The notes under the pieces are model-generated. The model saw nothing but the letters and a program-made list of their open reading frames with translations, made no database searches and was not told the DNA's origin. Position numbers and translations under genes: made by a program. 8,567 bases of DNA from Natronomonas sp. Its GTDB lineage: Archaea; Halobacteriota; Halobacteria; Halobacteriales; Haloarculaceae. The DNA lies in the NCBI GenBank assembly GCA_007135435.1, contig SLIW01000037.1, positions 1-8,567 of the forward strand, in the 5' to 3' direction. This document shows, piece after piece, positions 1 through 6,359 of the stretch. Position 1 is the first letter of the stretch, and each line of letters begins with the position of its first letter.

Positions 1-589
1 CGACCCCCGCACCGTCGTAGACCACGAACCAGGTCCGCTCGATCTCCTCGGCGCGCTCGACGTGGATCGTCAGGTCCGTGTCGTGATCGGGCACCGGGAC
101 GTCGGGTGCCGCGTACGCGTGGACCGCCAGCGCACCGCGGTCGCCGAGTCGACCGTAGACATCCAGTTCGTCCGCGAGGATCGACAGGCGCTGGAACCCC
201 GCGTGGAGCGTGCCGGCACCGACCCGCCAGGCACGGTCCTCGATCTCGCGGGAGGCCGCGAGCATCTGGACCGCGTCGTAGGAGGTGAACACCGTCTCGT
301 CGAGGTGGTCCAGGATCGGCCGGTAGGCCTCCCCGTCGAAGTCGGGATCGGTCGTCGTCCGCCGGCGCTCGAGGACGTCCTCGAGCGCCACCGCGGTGAC
401 GAACTCGTCGTCGCGGGCGAGCACCGCGAACCCCTGTGGCATCCCCGTGTGAGTCCGGTCCGTGACGACCGTGAGGTTCCGGTCGTGGAACCGCTCGCGG
501 AGGTCCGCCACCACCCCCTCGTCGGCGTTGAACACCAGGAGGGTCATCTCGTGGGCCGCCACCCCGGCAATGAGCTCGGTGAGGGACAT
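1..589 (-). CDS. DICT sensory-domain protein (N-terminal part, cut by window edge)
   Basis: The first 196 residues are present; the C-terminus lies beyond base 1. The protein opens MSLTELIAGVAAHEMTLLVFNAD and continues with LARDDEFVTAVALEDVLERR (about residues 57-76) and a helical stretch around FTSYDAVQMLAASREIEDRA. This start, with its 'hE.TL.VFNa' pattern followed by a 'dd.eFvtAvsLedll' block, is what I know from haloarchaeal proteins with the DICT domain, a presumed sensory domain named for its occurrence with diguanylate cyclases and two-component systems. No kinase, DNA-binding or membrane segment is visible in the part present. The ATG at 589 is chosen because it fits the family start and a TATA-like element lies about 34 bases upstream, giving a nearly leaderless message. 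The ligand and output are unknown. Family call is from remembered similarity, not a search. Confidence 0.72.
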   Translation of the reverse strand, partial: MSLTELIAGVAAHEMTLLVFNADEGVVADLRERFHDRNLTVVTDRTHTGMPQGFAVLARDDEFVTAVALEDVLERRRTTTDPDFDGEAYRPILDHLDETVFTSYDAVQMLAASREIEDRAWRVGAGTLHAGFQRLSILADELDVYGRLGDRGALAVHAYAAPDVPVPDHDTDLTIHVERAEEIERTWFVVYDGAGV

Positions 590-618
590 CCAGGTGGGAG
601 GAGGGTGCGCGTGTGCAG

Positions 619-627
619 CAATAAGCC
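619..627 (-). promoter_or_regulatory. TATA-like box of the DICT gene
   Basis: On the minus strand this reads GGCTTATTG, an AT-rich interruption in GC-rich DNA. Its centre is about 34 bases before the start codon at 589, so transcription should begin near 596 and leave a leader of only about 7 bases. No Shine-Dalgarno sequence is seen. The 35-bp repeat array ends directly upstream of it. Confidence 0.45.
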
Positions 628-721
628 TGTGGACGCGCGGATTGTGGAGCCTGTGGACGCACGGATGGGGGACGGGACTGTCGACGTGTGGACCCACGGG
701 TGGTGGACGGGACTGTCGACG
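628..721 (-). repeat. 35-bp tandem repeat array, 2.7 copies, upstream of DICT promoter
   Basis: Read on the minus strand there are two full 35-bp units (721-687 and 686-652) that differ at 3 positions, then a 24-base partial unit (651-628). Each full unit starts CGTCGACAGTCCCGTCC and ends GTCCACA. The exact 17-mer GGACGGGACTGTCGACG is seen on the plus strand at 670-686 and 705-721. A 35-bp period is not a multiple of three and no convincing gene covers it, so it is non-coding. The array stops right at the TATA-like box of the DICT gene. It shares a core with the array at 6921-7094. Confidence 0.8.
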
Positions 722-792
722 AGCAGGTTGTGAGCGCGATAGCCGTCCAGCCGGTCGCGTCACGGGGGCGGCCCCGGTGGGGAGACGGTCAC

Positions 793-847
793 GATTTAAA
801 CACCTTTATCATTATTAATCCATGCTAATACCTCGCAAACGCTTTAG
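793..847 (+). promoter_or_regulatory. AT-rich promoter block of porAB
   Basis: This is the most AT-rich stretch of the left half. It holds several TATA-like boxes: TTTAAA at 795-800, CTTTATC at 804-810, TTATTAAT at 812-819 and CTTTAG at 842-847. The last would place the start of transcription near 870-873; the earlier ones would give leaders of 50-75 bases. A perfect inverted repeat, TATTA-N8-TAATA (813-830), lies inside and could be a regulator site. Which box is used cannot be told from sequence. Confidence 0.5.
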
Positions 848-863
848 TCGCCCCGGGCGTTAT

Positions 864-893
864 CACTGCACAGTGCGCCTTCGGGCGCGGTGA
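864..893 (+). promoter_or_regulatory. porA leader: inverted repeat, UUCG hairpin and Shine-Dalgarno
   Basis: Three elements are packed together. CACTG-CA-CAGTG (864-875) is a 5-bp inverted repeat. GCGCC-TTCG-GGCGC (875-888) forms a stem of 5 G-C/C-G pairs closed by the very stable C(UUCG)G tetraloop. GGTGA (889-893) matches the archaeal anti-Shine-Dalgarno sequence and lies 5 bases before ATG 899; this decides the ATG over the in-frame GTG at 890, which would overlap the Shine-Dalgarno. The first inverted repeat and the hairpin share base 875, so they compete if both are transcribed. Confidence 0.55.
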
Positions 894-898
894 CATCC

Positions 899-2782
899 AT
901 GAAAGAGGAACTCGTCTGGCGGATCGCGGGTGGTTCCGGCGACGGGATCGACTCGACGAGCCAGAACTTCACGAGAGCGCTGATGCGGTCGGGCCTGCAC
1001 GTCTTCACCCATCGACACTACCCGTCGCGCATCCGCGGCGGCCACACCTACGTGGAGGTGCGGGCGGCCCCGGAGCCGGTCCGCTCCCGCGGGGACGGCT
1101 ACAACTTCCTCCTGGCGCTGGGCGACTCCTTCGCCCGCAACCCCAAGGAGGAGGCCTACTACGGCAACGAGGAGCTGAAACCCCTCTCGGAGAACCTCGA
1201 CGAGCTCCGCGAAGGCGGGGTCATCGTCTACGACGAGGGGCTGCTCGACGCCTCGGAGATCCCCGACTTCGAGGAGCGCGTCGAGGAGAACGACTGGCAC
1301 GTCTACCCCCTCGATCTCCGGGCGCGGGCCCGCGAGAAGGGCCGCGAGGTGATGCGGAACACGGCGGGCGTCGGGGCTACGGCGGCGCTCCTCGAGTACG
1401 ACCTCGAGCACGTCGAGAGCCTGATGGAGGACGCCATGTCCGGGGAGGTCTTCGACACGAACCTGGAGATCCTCCGTGACGCCTACGAGGACGTCAGCGA
1501 GATGGAGTTCACCCACGACCTCCGGATGCCGGAGGGGAGCCACGACGCCGAGCAGGTGCTCCTGTCGGGGTCGAACGCCATCGCCTACGCCTCGCTGGAC
1601 GCCGGCTGTCGGTTCATCTCGGGGTACCCCATGACCCCGTGGACCGAGGTGTTCACCCTGATGAGCCAGTACCTCCCGGAGGTCGGCGGCATCTCCGAGC
1701 AGGTCGAGGACGAGATCGCCGCTGCGGCGCTGGCGCTCGGGGCGTCGCACGCCGGCGTCAAGGCCATGTCCGGCTCGTCGGGCGGCGGCTTCGCGCTGAT
1801 GTCCGAGCCGCTCGGGCTCGCCGAGATGACGGAGACGCCCGTGGTGCTCCTGGAGGCGATGCGGGCCGGCCCCTCGACGGGGATGCCCACGAAGCCGGAG
1901 CAGGGCGACCTCGAGCACATCCTCTACACGAGCCAGGGCGACTCGACGCGGGTCGTCCTCGCGCCGGGGAACGTCAGCGAGGCCTACGATCAGACACGGA
2001 CGGCGTTCCGGCTGGCCTACGACTACCACCTGCCGGCCATCCTCGTCCACGACCAGAAGCTCTCCGGGGAGCTGCGGAACGTCGACGAGTCGTTCTTCGA
2101 CCGCGAACCCAGCCCGGACCTCGGGGCGACGCTGACCGAGGACGAGATCGCCGAGGCGGCCCACCACGCCTCCGGGAAGTTCCAGCGCTACCGGTACGAC
2201 CCCGGCGACGACGGCGTCTCGCCGCGGTCGCTGCCCGGCCAGAAGGGCGGGCGGTACCTGGCCGCCGGCAACGAGCACACCCCGGAGGGCCACATCAGCG
2301 AGGACCCAGACAACCGCGTCGCCCAGGTGGACCGCCGGCTCCGGAAGCTCGAGGCGATCCGCGAGGAGCTCGACGAGGGCGGGACCCACCAGACCTACCG
2401 CGGTCCCGAGGACGCCGACTACGGGATCTTGACCTGGGGCAGCCAGCAGGGCACGGTCTTCGAGGCGGTCGACCGGCTCAACGACGAGGGCCACAGCGTG
2501 CGGGCGGTGGGCGTCTCGGAGCTGATGCCGCTGGCCGAGACGGAGCTCGCGGAGTTCCTCTCGTCGGTCGACGACGCGCTGGTCGTCGAGATGAACGCCA
2601 CCGGGCAGTTCCGCGGGCTCGTCCAGCGCGAGCTCGGCCGGTTCGGCCCGAAGATGAACAGCCTCCTCAAGTACAACGGCAACCCCTTCGAACCGTACGA
2701 GGTGGTCGAGGGGTTCGAAACGATCATCCAGGGCGACGAACCTGCGCCGACGACGCGGTTCGTCCCCGCGGCAGGTGACTGA
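899..2782 (+). CDS. porA: Pyruvate:ferredoxin oxidoreductase, alpha subunit (fused gamma-alpha)
   Basis: This 627-residue protein is the large subunit of a thiamine-diphosphate enzyme that oxidises pyruvate with CoA to acetyl-CoA and CO2, passing electrons to ferredoxin in the cytoplasm. Domain order: an N-terminal gamma-type domain (about 5-195, starting WRIAGGSGDGIDSTSQNF), then the pyrimidine-binding alpha domain (about 205-400) with the YPMTP form of the family YPITP motif at 243-247, GSSGGG at 292-297 and RAGPSTGMPTKPEQGD after it, then a C-terminal transketolase-C-like domain (about 505-610). It is 8 bases upstream of porB, so they form an operon. Haloarchaea also have a related 2-oxoglutarate enzyme, KorAB. 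As I recall, KorA is about 40 residues shorter and starts differently (GGEAGDGI...), whereas the length and start seen here fit PorA. Substrate is therefore inferred by family, not proven. ATG 899 is preferred to GTG 890 because of the Shine-Dalgarno GGTGA. Confidence 0.85.
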   Translation: MKEELVWRIAGGSGDGIDSTSQNFTRALMRSGLHVFTHRHYPSRIRGGHTYVEVRAAPEPVRSRGDGYNFLLALGDSFARNPKEEAYYGNEELKPLSENLDELREGGVIVYDEGLLDASEIPDFEERVEENDWHVYPLDLRARAREKGREVMRNTAGVGATAALLEYDLEHVESLMEDAMSGEVFDTNLEILRDAYEDVSEMEFTHDLRMPEGSHDAEQVLLSGSNAIAYASLDAGCRFISGYPMTPWTEVFTLMSQYLPEVGGISEQVEDEIAAAALALGASHAGVKAMSGSSGGGFALMSEPLGLAEMTETPVVLLEAMRAGPSTGMPTKPEQGDLEHILYTSQGDSTRVVLAPGNVSEAYDQTRTAFRLAYDYHLPAILVHDQKLSGELRNVDESFFDREPSPDLGATLTEDEIAEAAHHASGKFQRYRYDPGDDGVSPRSLPGQKGGRYLAAGNEHTPEGHISEDPDNRVAQVDRRLRKLEAIREELDEGGTHQTYRGPEDADYGILTWGSQQGTVFEAVDRLNDEGHSVRAVGVSELMPLAETELAEFLSSVDDALVVEMNATGQFRGLVQRELGRFGPKMNSLLKYNGNPFEPYEVVEGFETIIQGDEPAPTTRFVPAAGD

Positions 2783-2790
2783 GACTGACC

Positions 2791-3726
2791 ATGAGCGCGT
2801 TCAACGCAATCGGCGACCGGCGCGAGGTAGAGCGAGACGAGTTCACCCCCGGCATCGAGCCCCAGGCGACGTGGTGTCCGGGCTGCGGCGACTTCGGGGT
2901 CCTCAAGGCGCTGAAGGGCGCCATGGCGGACCTGGGGAAGAACCCCGACGAGATCCTCCTGGTGACGGGCATCGGCTGTTCGGGGAAGCTGAACAGCTAC
3001 TTCAACAGCTACGGCTTCCACACCCTGCACGGCAGGGCGCTCCCGATCGCCCGTGCCGCCAAGCTCGGCAACCCAGACGTCGAGGTCGTCGCGGCGGGCG
3101 GCGACGGCGACGGCTACGGCATCGGTGGCAACCACTTCATCCACACCGCCCGGGAGAACCACGACATCACCTACATCGTGTTCAACAACGAGATCTTCGG
3201 GCTCACGAAGGGCCAGACGTCGCCGACGAGCCCGATGGGGCACAAGTCGAAGACCCAGCCCCACGGCTCGGCGAAGGCGCCGATCCGACCGATGTCGCTG
3301 GCGTTGACGGCCGGCGCCTCCTACGTCGCCCGGACGGCCGCGGTCAACCCAAACCAGGCACAGGAGATCCTGGTCGAGGCGATCGAGCACGACGGCTTCG
3401 CCCACATCGACTTCCTGACGCAGTGTCCGACCTGGAACAAGGACGCCAAGCAGTACGTCCCCTACGTCGACGTCCAGGAGAACGAGGACTACGACTTCGA
3501 CCTCACCGACCGCCGGGAGGCCGCCGACATGATGTACGAGACGGAGTCCGCCCTCTACGAGGGCACCGTGCTCACCGGCCGCTTCTACCACGACGCCGAC
3601 CGGCCGTCGTACGGCGAGGAGAAGCGCGCGGTGGGCGAGATGCCCGACGAGCCCCTCGCCGAGCGGTACTTCGACGAGGACTACGAGTGGGAGCGCAGCT
3701 ACGACCTGCTGGACGCCCACAAGTAG
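2791..3726 (+). CDS. porB: Pyruvate:ferredoxin oxidoreductase, beta subunit
   Basis: This 311-residue protein is the partner of the upstream alpha subunit. It binds the diphosphate of thiamine diphosphate and one [4Fe-4S] cluster. Visible motifs are WCPGCGDFG (Cys29, Cys32), GIGCSGK (Cys63) and TQCPTW (Cys212), which together supply the four likely cluster ligands. GGDGDGYGIGGNH at 103-115 followed by FNNEIFGLTKGQTSPTSP is the thiamine-diphosphate/metal signature (GDG...N). The 311-residue length fits haloarchaeal PorB better than KorB, which I recall as about 288. The start ATG lies 8 bases after the porA stop, and GGTGA at 2774-2778, inside the end of porA, can act as Shine-Dalgarno; translation is probably coupled. 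No ferredoxin-like delta subunit follows, in keeping with the two-subunit haloarchaeal form of the enzyme. Confidence 0.87.
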   Translation: MSAFNAIGDRREVERDEFTPGIEPQATWCPGCGDFGVLKALKGAMADLGKNPDEILLVTGIGCSGKLNSYFNSYGFHTLHGRALPIARAAKLGNPDVEVVAAGGDGDGYGIGGNHFIHTARENHDITYIVFNNEIFGLTKGQTSPTSPMGHKSKTQPHGSAKAPIRPMSLALTAGASYVARTAAVNPNQAQEILVEAIEHDGFAHIDFLTQCPTWNKDAKQYVPYVDVQENEDYDFDLTDRREAADMMYETESALYEGTVLTGRFYHDADRPSYGEEKRAVGEMPDEPLAERYFDEDYEWERSYDLLDAHK

Positions 3727-3759
3727 CGTCCGCGTAGGGATCCGCACGGGAGTCGGCCC

Positions 3760-3831
3760 CTCGTCCGGACCACATCTCTCGGGCGGACCGCATCCCTCGT
3801 GAAGACCTCCTCCCTCGGGCGGACCGCGTCG
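3760..3831 (+). repeat. 18-bp tandem array, four copies, upstream of phr2
   Basis: Four contiguous 18-bp units start at 3760, 3778, 3796 and 3814. Units 2 and 4 (CTCGGGCGGACCGC + 4 bases) match at 16 of 18 positions; units 1 and 3 share CTCGT at their start and GACC at the same inner place. The array thus has a higher-order 36-bp period. A fifth, heavily decayed copy may follow to 3849. It lies between porB and the photolyase promoter, with no gene call in the 158-base gap. Confidence 0.7.
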
Positions 3832-3853
3832 CGCTGGAGACCATCGACCGGGA

Positions 3854-3861
3854 GCTTTTCA
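3854..3861 (+). promoter_or_regulatory. TATA-like box of phr2
   Basis: GCTTTTCA is the only AT-rich patch before the photolyase. Its centre is about 27 bases before the GTG at 3885, so transcription is predicted to start at or within a base or two of the start codon, giving a leaderless message. No Shine-Dalgarno sequence is present in the right place, which agrees with this. Confidence 0.45.
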
Positions 3862-3884
3862 CGCCAGTAGGCCGTGGGTCTGGC

Positions 3885-5324
3885 GTGCGCCTGCACTGGC
3901 ACCGTCGGGACCTCCGGCTGGCCGACAATCGCGGCCTCGCGGAGCCCGCCGACCCACCTGTCGGGGTCTTCGTCTTCGACGACGAGGTCCTCGCGCACGC
4001 GGCCCCGCCGCGAGTCGCCTTCATGCTGGAGGCGCTGTCGACCCTCCGGGCGGCCTACCGTGAGCAGGGGTCGGAACTCCTCCTGCGCCGGGGGGAACCG
4101 ACGGGCACCGTTCCCGACCTCGCCGAAGCCATCGACGCCGACGCGGTCTCGTGGAACCGTGACTACTCCGGGCTGGCCCAGCGTCGCGACGACCACGTCG
4201 CCGAGGAGCTGAAAGACGAGGGCCGGCTCCCCCGGCCGTTCCACGATGCGGTCTGTCACCCGCCGGGGTCGATCACCACCACACAGGGCGAGCCCTACGC
4301 GGTGTACACCTACTACTGGAAGAAGTGGCGTGACCGCGAGAAGGACGCGCCCCGATCAGTCCCCGAACTCGCCGGTGCCGAGGAGGTCCCCGAACTCGCC
4401 GGTGCCGAGGACGTCGTCGAGGTCGACGTCGCCCCCGGTGAACTCCCGACGGTCGAGGAGTTGGGGTTCGCGGAGCCGGACGCCGCCATCCCGACGGCGA
4501 GCACCGAGGCCGCCCGCGAACTCCTCGAGTCGTTCCTCGCCGAGGACGTCCTCCGCTACGCCGAGGCGCGCGATTACCCCGCCGAGGCGTGCACCTCGCG
4601 ACTGTCGCCGCACCTGAAGTTCGGCACCGTCGGGATCCGGGAGGTGGACGCCGCGGTCCGCGAGCGCCTCGATGAGGTCTCGGGTGAGGAGCGCGAGTCG
4701 ATCGAGACCTTCCGCTCGCAGCTCGCCTGGCGGGAGTTCTACGCCCAGGTGCTTTACTACAACCCGGACGTGGTGACGGAGAACTACCGCGAGTACGAAC
4801 ACGACATCGAGTGGGAGAACGACCCCGACCTCCTCGAGGCGTGGAAGCGGGGTGAGACGGGCTACCCGATCGTCGACGCCGGGATGCGCCAGCTCCTGGC
4901 GGAGGCGTTCATGCACAACCGGCTGCGGATGATCGTCGCGTCCTTCCTGACGAAGGACCTGCTGATCGACTGGCGTCACGGCTACGCGCACTTCCGGGAG
5001 CACCTCGTCGACCACGACACCGCCAACGACACCGGCGGCTGGCAGTGGGCCGCCTCCACCGGGACCGACGCCCAGCCGTACTTCCGGATCTTCAACCCGA
5101 CGACCCAGGGCGAGCGGTACGACCCCGACGCCGCGTACGTCGCGCGGTACGTCCCGGAGCTCCGGGACGTCGATCCGGGGGTGATCCACGGCTGGAACGA
5201 CCTGTCGGCCGACGAACGGGAGACCGCGGCGCCGGGGTACCCCGCGCCGGTCGTCGACCACGCCGAACGCCGAGAACGGGCGCTCGAGACCTTCGAACGC
5301 GCCCGGGGCGAGGGCGGGACCTGA
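3885..5324 (+). CDS. phr2: Class I CPD photolyase (deoxyribodipyrimidine photolyase)
   Basis: This 479-residue flavoprotein uses light to split cyclobutane pyrimidine dimers in DNA. The N-terminal alpha/beta antenna domain begins MRLHWHRRDLRLADNRGL. The helical FAD domain carries TSRLSPHLKFG, LAWREFY, TGYPIVDAGMRQL, MHNRLRM, FLTKDLLIDWR and GGWQWAASTGTDAQPYFRIFNP. The electron-transfer Trp triad is intact at W310, W363 and W386 (E. coli W306, W359, W382), and the two Trp that sandwich the dimer are W282 and W388 (E. coli W277, W384). Two positions differ from E. coli: D382 at the place of N378 and Q279 at the place of E274. Residues 159-176 in the linker are a tandem 9-residue duplication. 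The GTG start is chosen because it begins the family N-terminus and fits a leaderless promoter. Length matches the Halobacterium Phr2 photolyase as I recall it (about 480). Plant-like cryptochrome function is less likely given the intact dimer-binding Trp pair. Confidence 0.88.
   Translation: MRLHWHRRDLRLADNRGLAEPADPPVGVFVFDDEVLAHAAPPRVAFMLEALSTLRAAYREQGSELLLRRGEPTGTVPDLAEAIDADAVSWNRDYSGLAQRRDDHVAEELKDEGRLPRPFHDAVCHPPGSITTTQGEPYAVYTYYWKKWRDREKDAPRSVPELAGAEEVPELAGAEDVVEVDVAPGELPTVEELGFAEPDAAIPTASTEAARELLESFLAEDVLRYAEARDYPAEACTSRLSPHLKFGTVGIREVDAAVRERLDEVSGEERESIETFRSQLAWREFYAQVLYYNPDVVTENYREYEHDIEWENDPDLLEAWKRGETGYPIVDAGMRQLLAEAFMHNRLRMIVASFLTKDLLIDWRHGYAHFREHLVDHDTANDTGGWQWAASTGTDAQPYFRIFNPTTQGERYDPDAAYVARYVPELRDVDPGVIHGWNDLSADERETAAPGYPAPVVDHAERRERALETFERARGEGGT
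4359..4412 (+). repeat. In-frame 27-bp tandem duplication inside phr2
   Basis: Two adjacent 27-base copies (4359-4385 and 4386-4412) are identical at 26 positions and encode VPELAGAEE and VPELAGAED. They lie in the linker between the antenna domain and the FAD domain of the photolyase. Being a multiple of three, the duplication keeps the frame. The near identity, including third codon positions, points to a recent slippage event. Confidence 0.9.
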
Positions 5325-5373
5325 GTGTGCGAGGACGTCGTCGAGACCGACGGACCTGATGGGAGCTCGCGGC

Positions 5374-5427
5374 GACCATCGACCGGGCCCGGGCGGACGG
5401 GCTGCAGGAGGTCGCCCATCGACCTGG
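5374..5427 (+). repeat. Direct repeats downstream of phr2 in the phr2-sod gap
   Basis: GACCATCGACCGGG at 5374-5387 is an exact copy of 3839-3852 just before the phr2 TATA box, and GCCCATCGACCTGG at 5414-5427 is a 12-of-14 variant 40 bases on. They are in the 216-base gap between phr2 and sod. Apart from these, GC-rich self-complementary stretches (CCGGGCCCGG at 5383-5392) and the sod promoter, I see nothing else in the gap. A short coding-like segment is discussed under rejected items. Confidence 0.4.
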
Positions 5428-5493
5428 CTCGACCCCTGATCGCTAGGCCGCCGCGGCAGCGGCTAAAGCGGCATGATACCCGTCTGACCTGAA

Positions 5494-5531
5494 CTTTTAA
5501 CAGTGCTGCCGGAGACGTATAGGATTGGAGG
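5494..5531 (+). promoter_or_regulatory. sod promoter and ribosome binding site
   Basis: CTTTTAAC at 5494-5501 is a good haloarchaeal TATA box. It predicts transcription starting near 5524-5526. GGAGG at 5527-5531 is a strong Shine-Dalgarno match 9 bases before ATG 5541. The message would then have a short leader consisting almost only of the ribosome binding site, unlike the leaderless genes around it. Confidence 0.65.
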
Positions 5532-5540
5532 CCGATATAC

Positions 5541-6146
5541 ATGCCCGAGCATTCCGAACCCGAACTGCCGCCACTGCCGTACGATTACGACGCGCTCGAG
5601 CCGTCGATATCCGAGCAGGTGGTGACGTGGCACCACGACACCCACCATCAGAGCTACGTCAACGGCCTCGAGAGCGCCGAGGAGACGCTCGCGGAGAACC
5701 GCGAGTCTGGCGACTTCGGGACCTCAGGCGGGGCCATCCGGAGCGTGACCCACAACGGGTGCGGCCACTACCTCCACACGCTGTTCTGGGAGAACATGTC
5801 CCCGGACGGCGGTGGGGAGCCGGACGGCGAGATCCGCGACGCCATCGAGGAGGACTTCGGCTCCTACGAGGGCTGGAAGGGCGAGTTCGAAGCCGCCGCC
5901 TCGGCCGCCGGGGGCTGGGCGCTCCTCGTGTGGGACCCCGTCGCCAAGCAGCTGCGCAACCTGGTGGTCGACAAGCACGACCAGGGCGCGCTGTGGGGGA
6001 GCCACCCGGTCCTCGCCCTCGACGTCTGGGAGCACTCCTACTACTACGACTACGGCCCCGACCGCGGGAGCTTCGTCGACGGCTTCTTCGAGGTCGTCGA
6101 CTGGGACAACGTCGCCGAGCAGCTCGAGAAGGCGAAGAGACAGTAG
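5541..6146 (+). CDS. sod: Superoxide dismutase, Mn/Fe family (Mn type)
   Basis: This 201-residue cytoplasmic enzyme converts superoxide to hydrogen peroxide and oxygen. The metal ligands are visible: H31 in TWHHDTHH, H79 in HYLHTLFW, and D161 and H165 in LDVWEHSYY. H35 and Y39 match the outer-sphere gateway pair of the family (E. coli His30, Tyr34). Gly75 is at the place of the Mn-type Gly77, favouring manganese. In VVDKHDQ a His stands where bacterial Mn enzymes have Gln146, a change known in archaeal and some cambialistic dismutases. No signal peptide is present and the length is normal. It has its own TATA box and Shine-Dalgarno, so it is probably a single-gene unit, transcribed towards the convergent HiPIP-like gene. 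Confidence 0.95.
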   Translation: MPEHSEPELPPLPYDYDALEPSISEQVVTWHHDTHHQSYVNGLESAEETLAENRESGDFGTSGGAIRSVTHNGCGHYLHTLFWENMSPDGGGEPDGEIRDAIEEDFGSYEGWKGEFEAAASAAGGWALLVWDPVAKQLRNLVVDKHDQGALWGSHPVLALDVWEHSYYYDYGPDRGSFVDGFFEVVDWDNVAEQLEKAKRQ

Positions 6147-6252
6147 CCCCGTCGCGTCGTCCCGCAGTCAAACCCACCCGTTCTTTCGGCGTCGCCACCA
6201 CGCGTGAGGAGGCTCCTCGACCAGCGATCAGAACCGTTCATTTACCGAGGAA

Positions 6253-6269
6253 CCCTCACCGGGTGAGGG
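6253..6269. terminator. Inverted repeat between convergent sod and HiPIP-like gene
   Basis: CCCTCACC-G-GGTGAGGG is a perfect 8-bp inverted repeat around one base; as RNA it gives a 7-bp stem with a 3-base loop. A smaller hairpin, GAGGA-GGC-TCCTC, lies at 6206-6218, and the only AT-rich patch of the gap (GTTCATTTACC, 6236-6246) is between them. The position between two converging genes suggests termination for one or both, but archaeal termination usually depends on U-rich tracts, which are weak here. Nothing else is seen in 6147-6359. Confidence 0.35.
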
Positions 6270-6359
6270 GACGCTCGACCGGCAGCCTCGGCGCGCTGAA
6301 GCGCTCGGGGGACACCAGGCAGCGAGCGGCAGGCTCCCTCGAATCGGCGGTCGGTGGCG

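Noticed and set aside
62..733. A 223-codon open frame on the plus strand over the DICT gene
   Set aside because: The minus strand encodes a recognisable domain; this frame's tail (residues like DARIVEPVDARM) is only the translated 35-bp repeat array.
890..898. GTG at 890 as the porA start
   Set aside because: It overlaps the Shine-Dalgarno GGTGA that is correctly spaced for ATG 899 and follows the hairpin with no room for a binding site of its own.
863..2494. A 543-codon open frame antisense to porA
   Set aside because: It lies wholly opposite a well-recognised gene, its protein is a low-complexity Val/Leu/Arg/Gly mixture with no motif, and long antisense open frames are expected in GC-rich haloarchaeal DNA with strong third-position GC.
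899..3726. Calling the oxidoreductase korAB (2-oxoglutarate enzyme)
   Set aside because: Subunit lengths (627 and 311) and the N-termini fit the haloarchaeal pyruvate enzyme better than KorAB as I remember them. A tree with both families would settle it.
5354..5438. Possible remnant of a coding gene or small protein downstream of phr2
   Set aside because: One frame reads ELAATIDRARADGLQEVA, which looks protein-like, but it is preceded in frame by a stop, has no start codon or ribosome binding site, and ends at TAG after about 28 codons. Too short to support.
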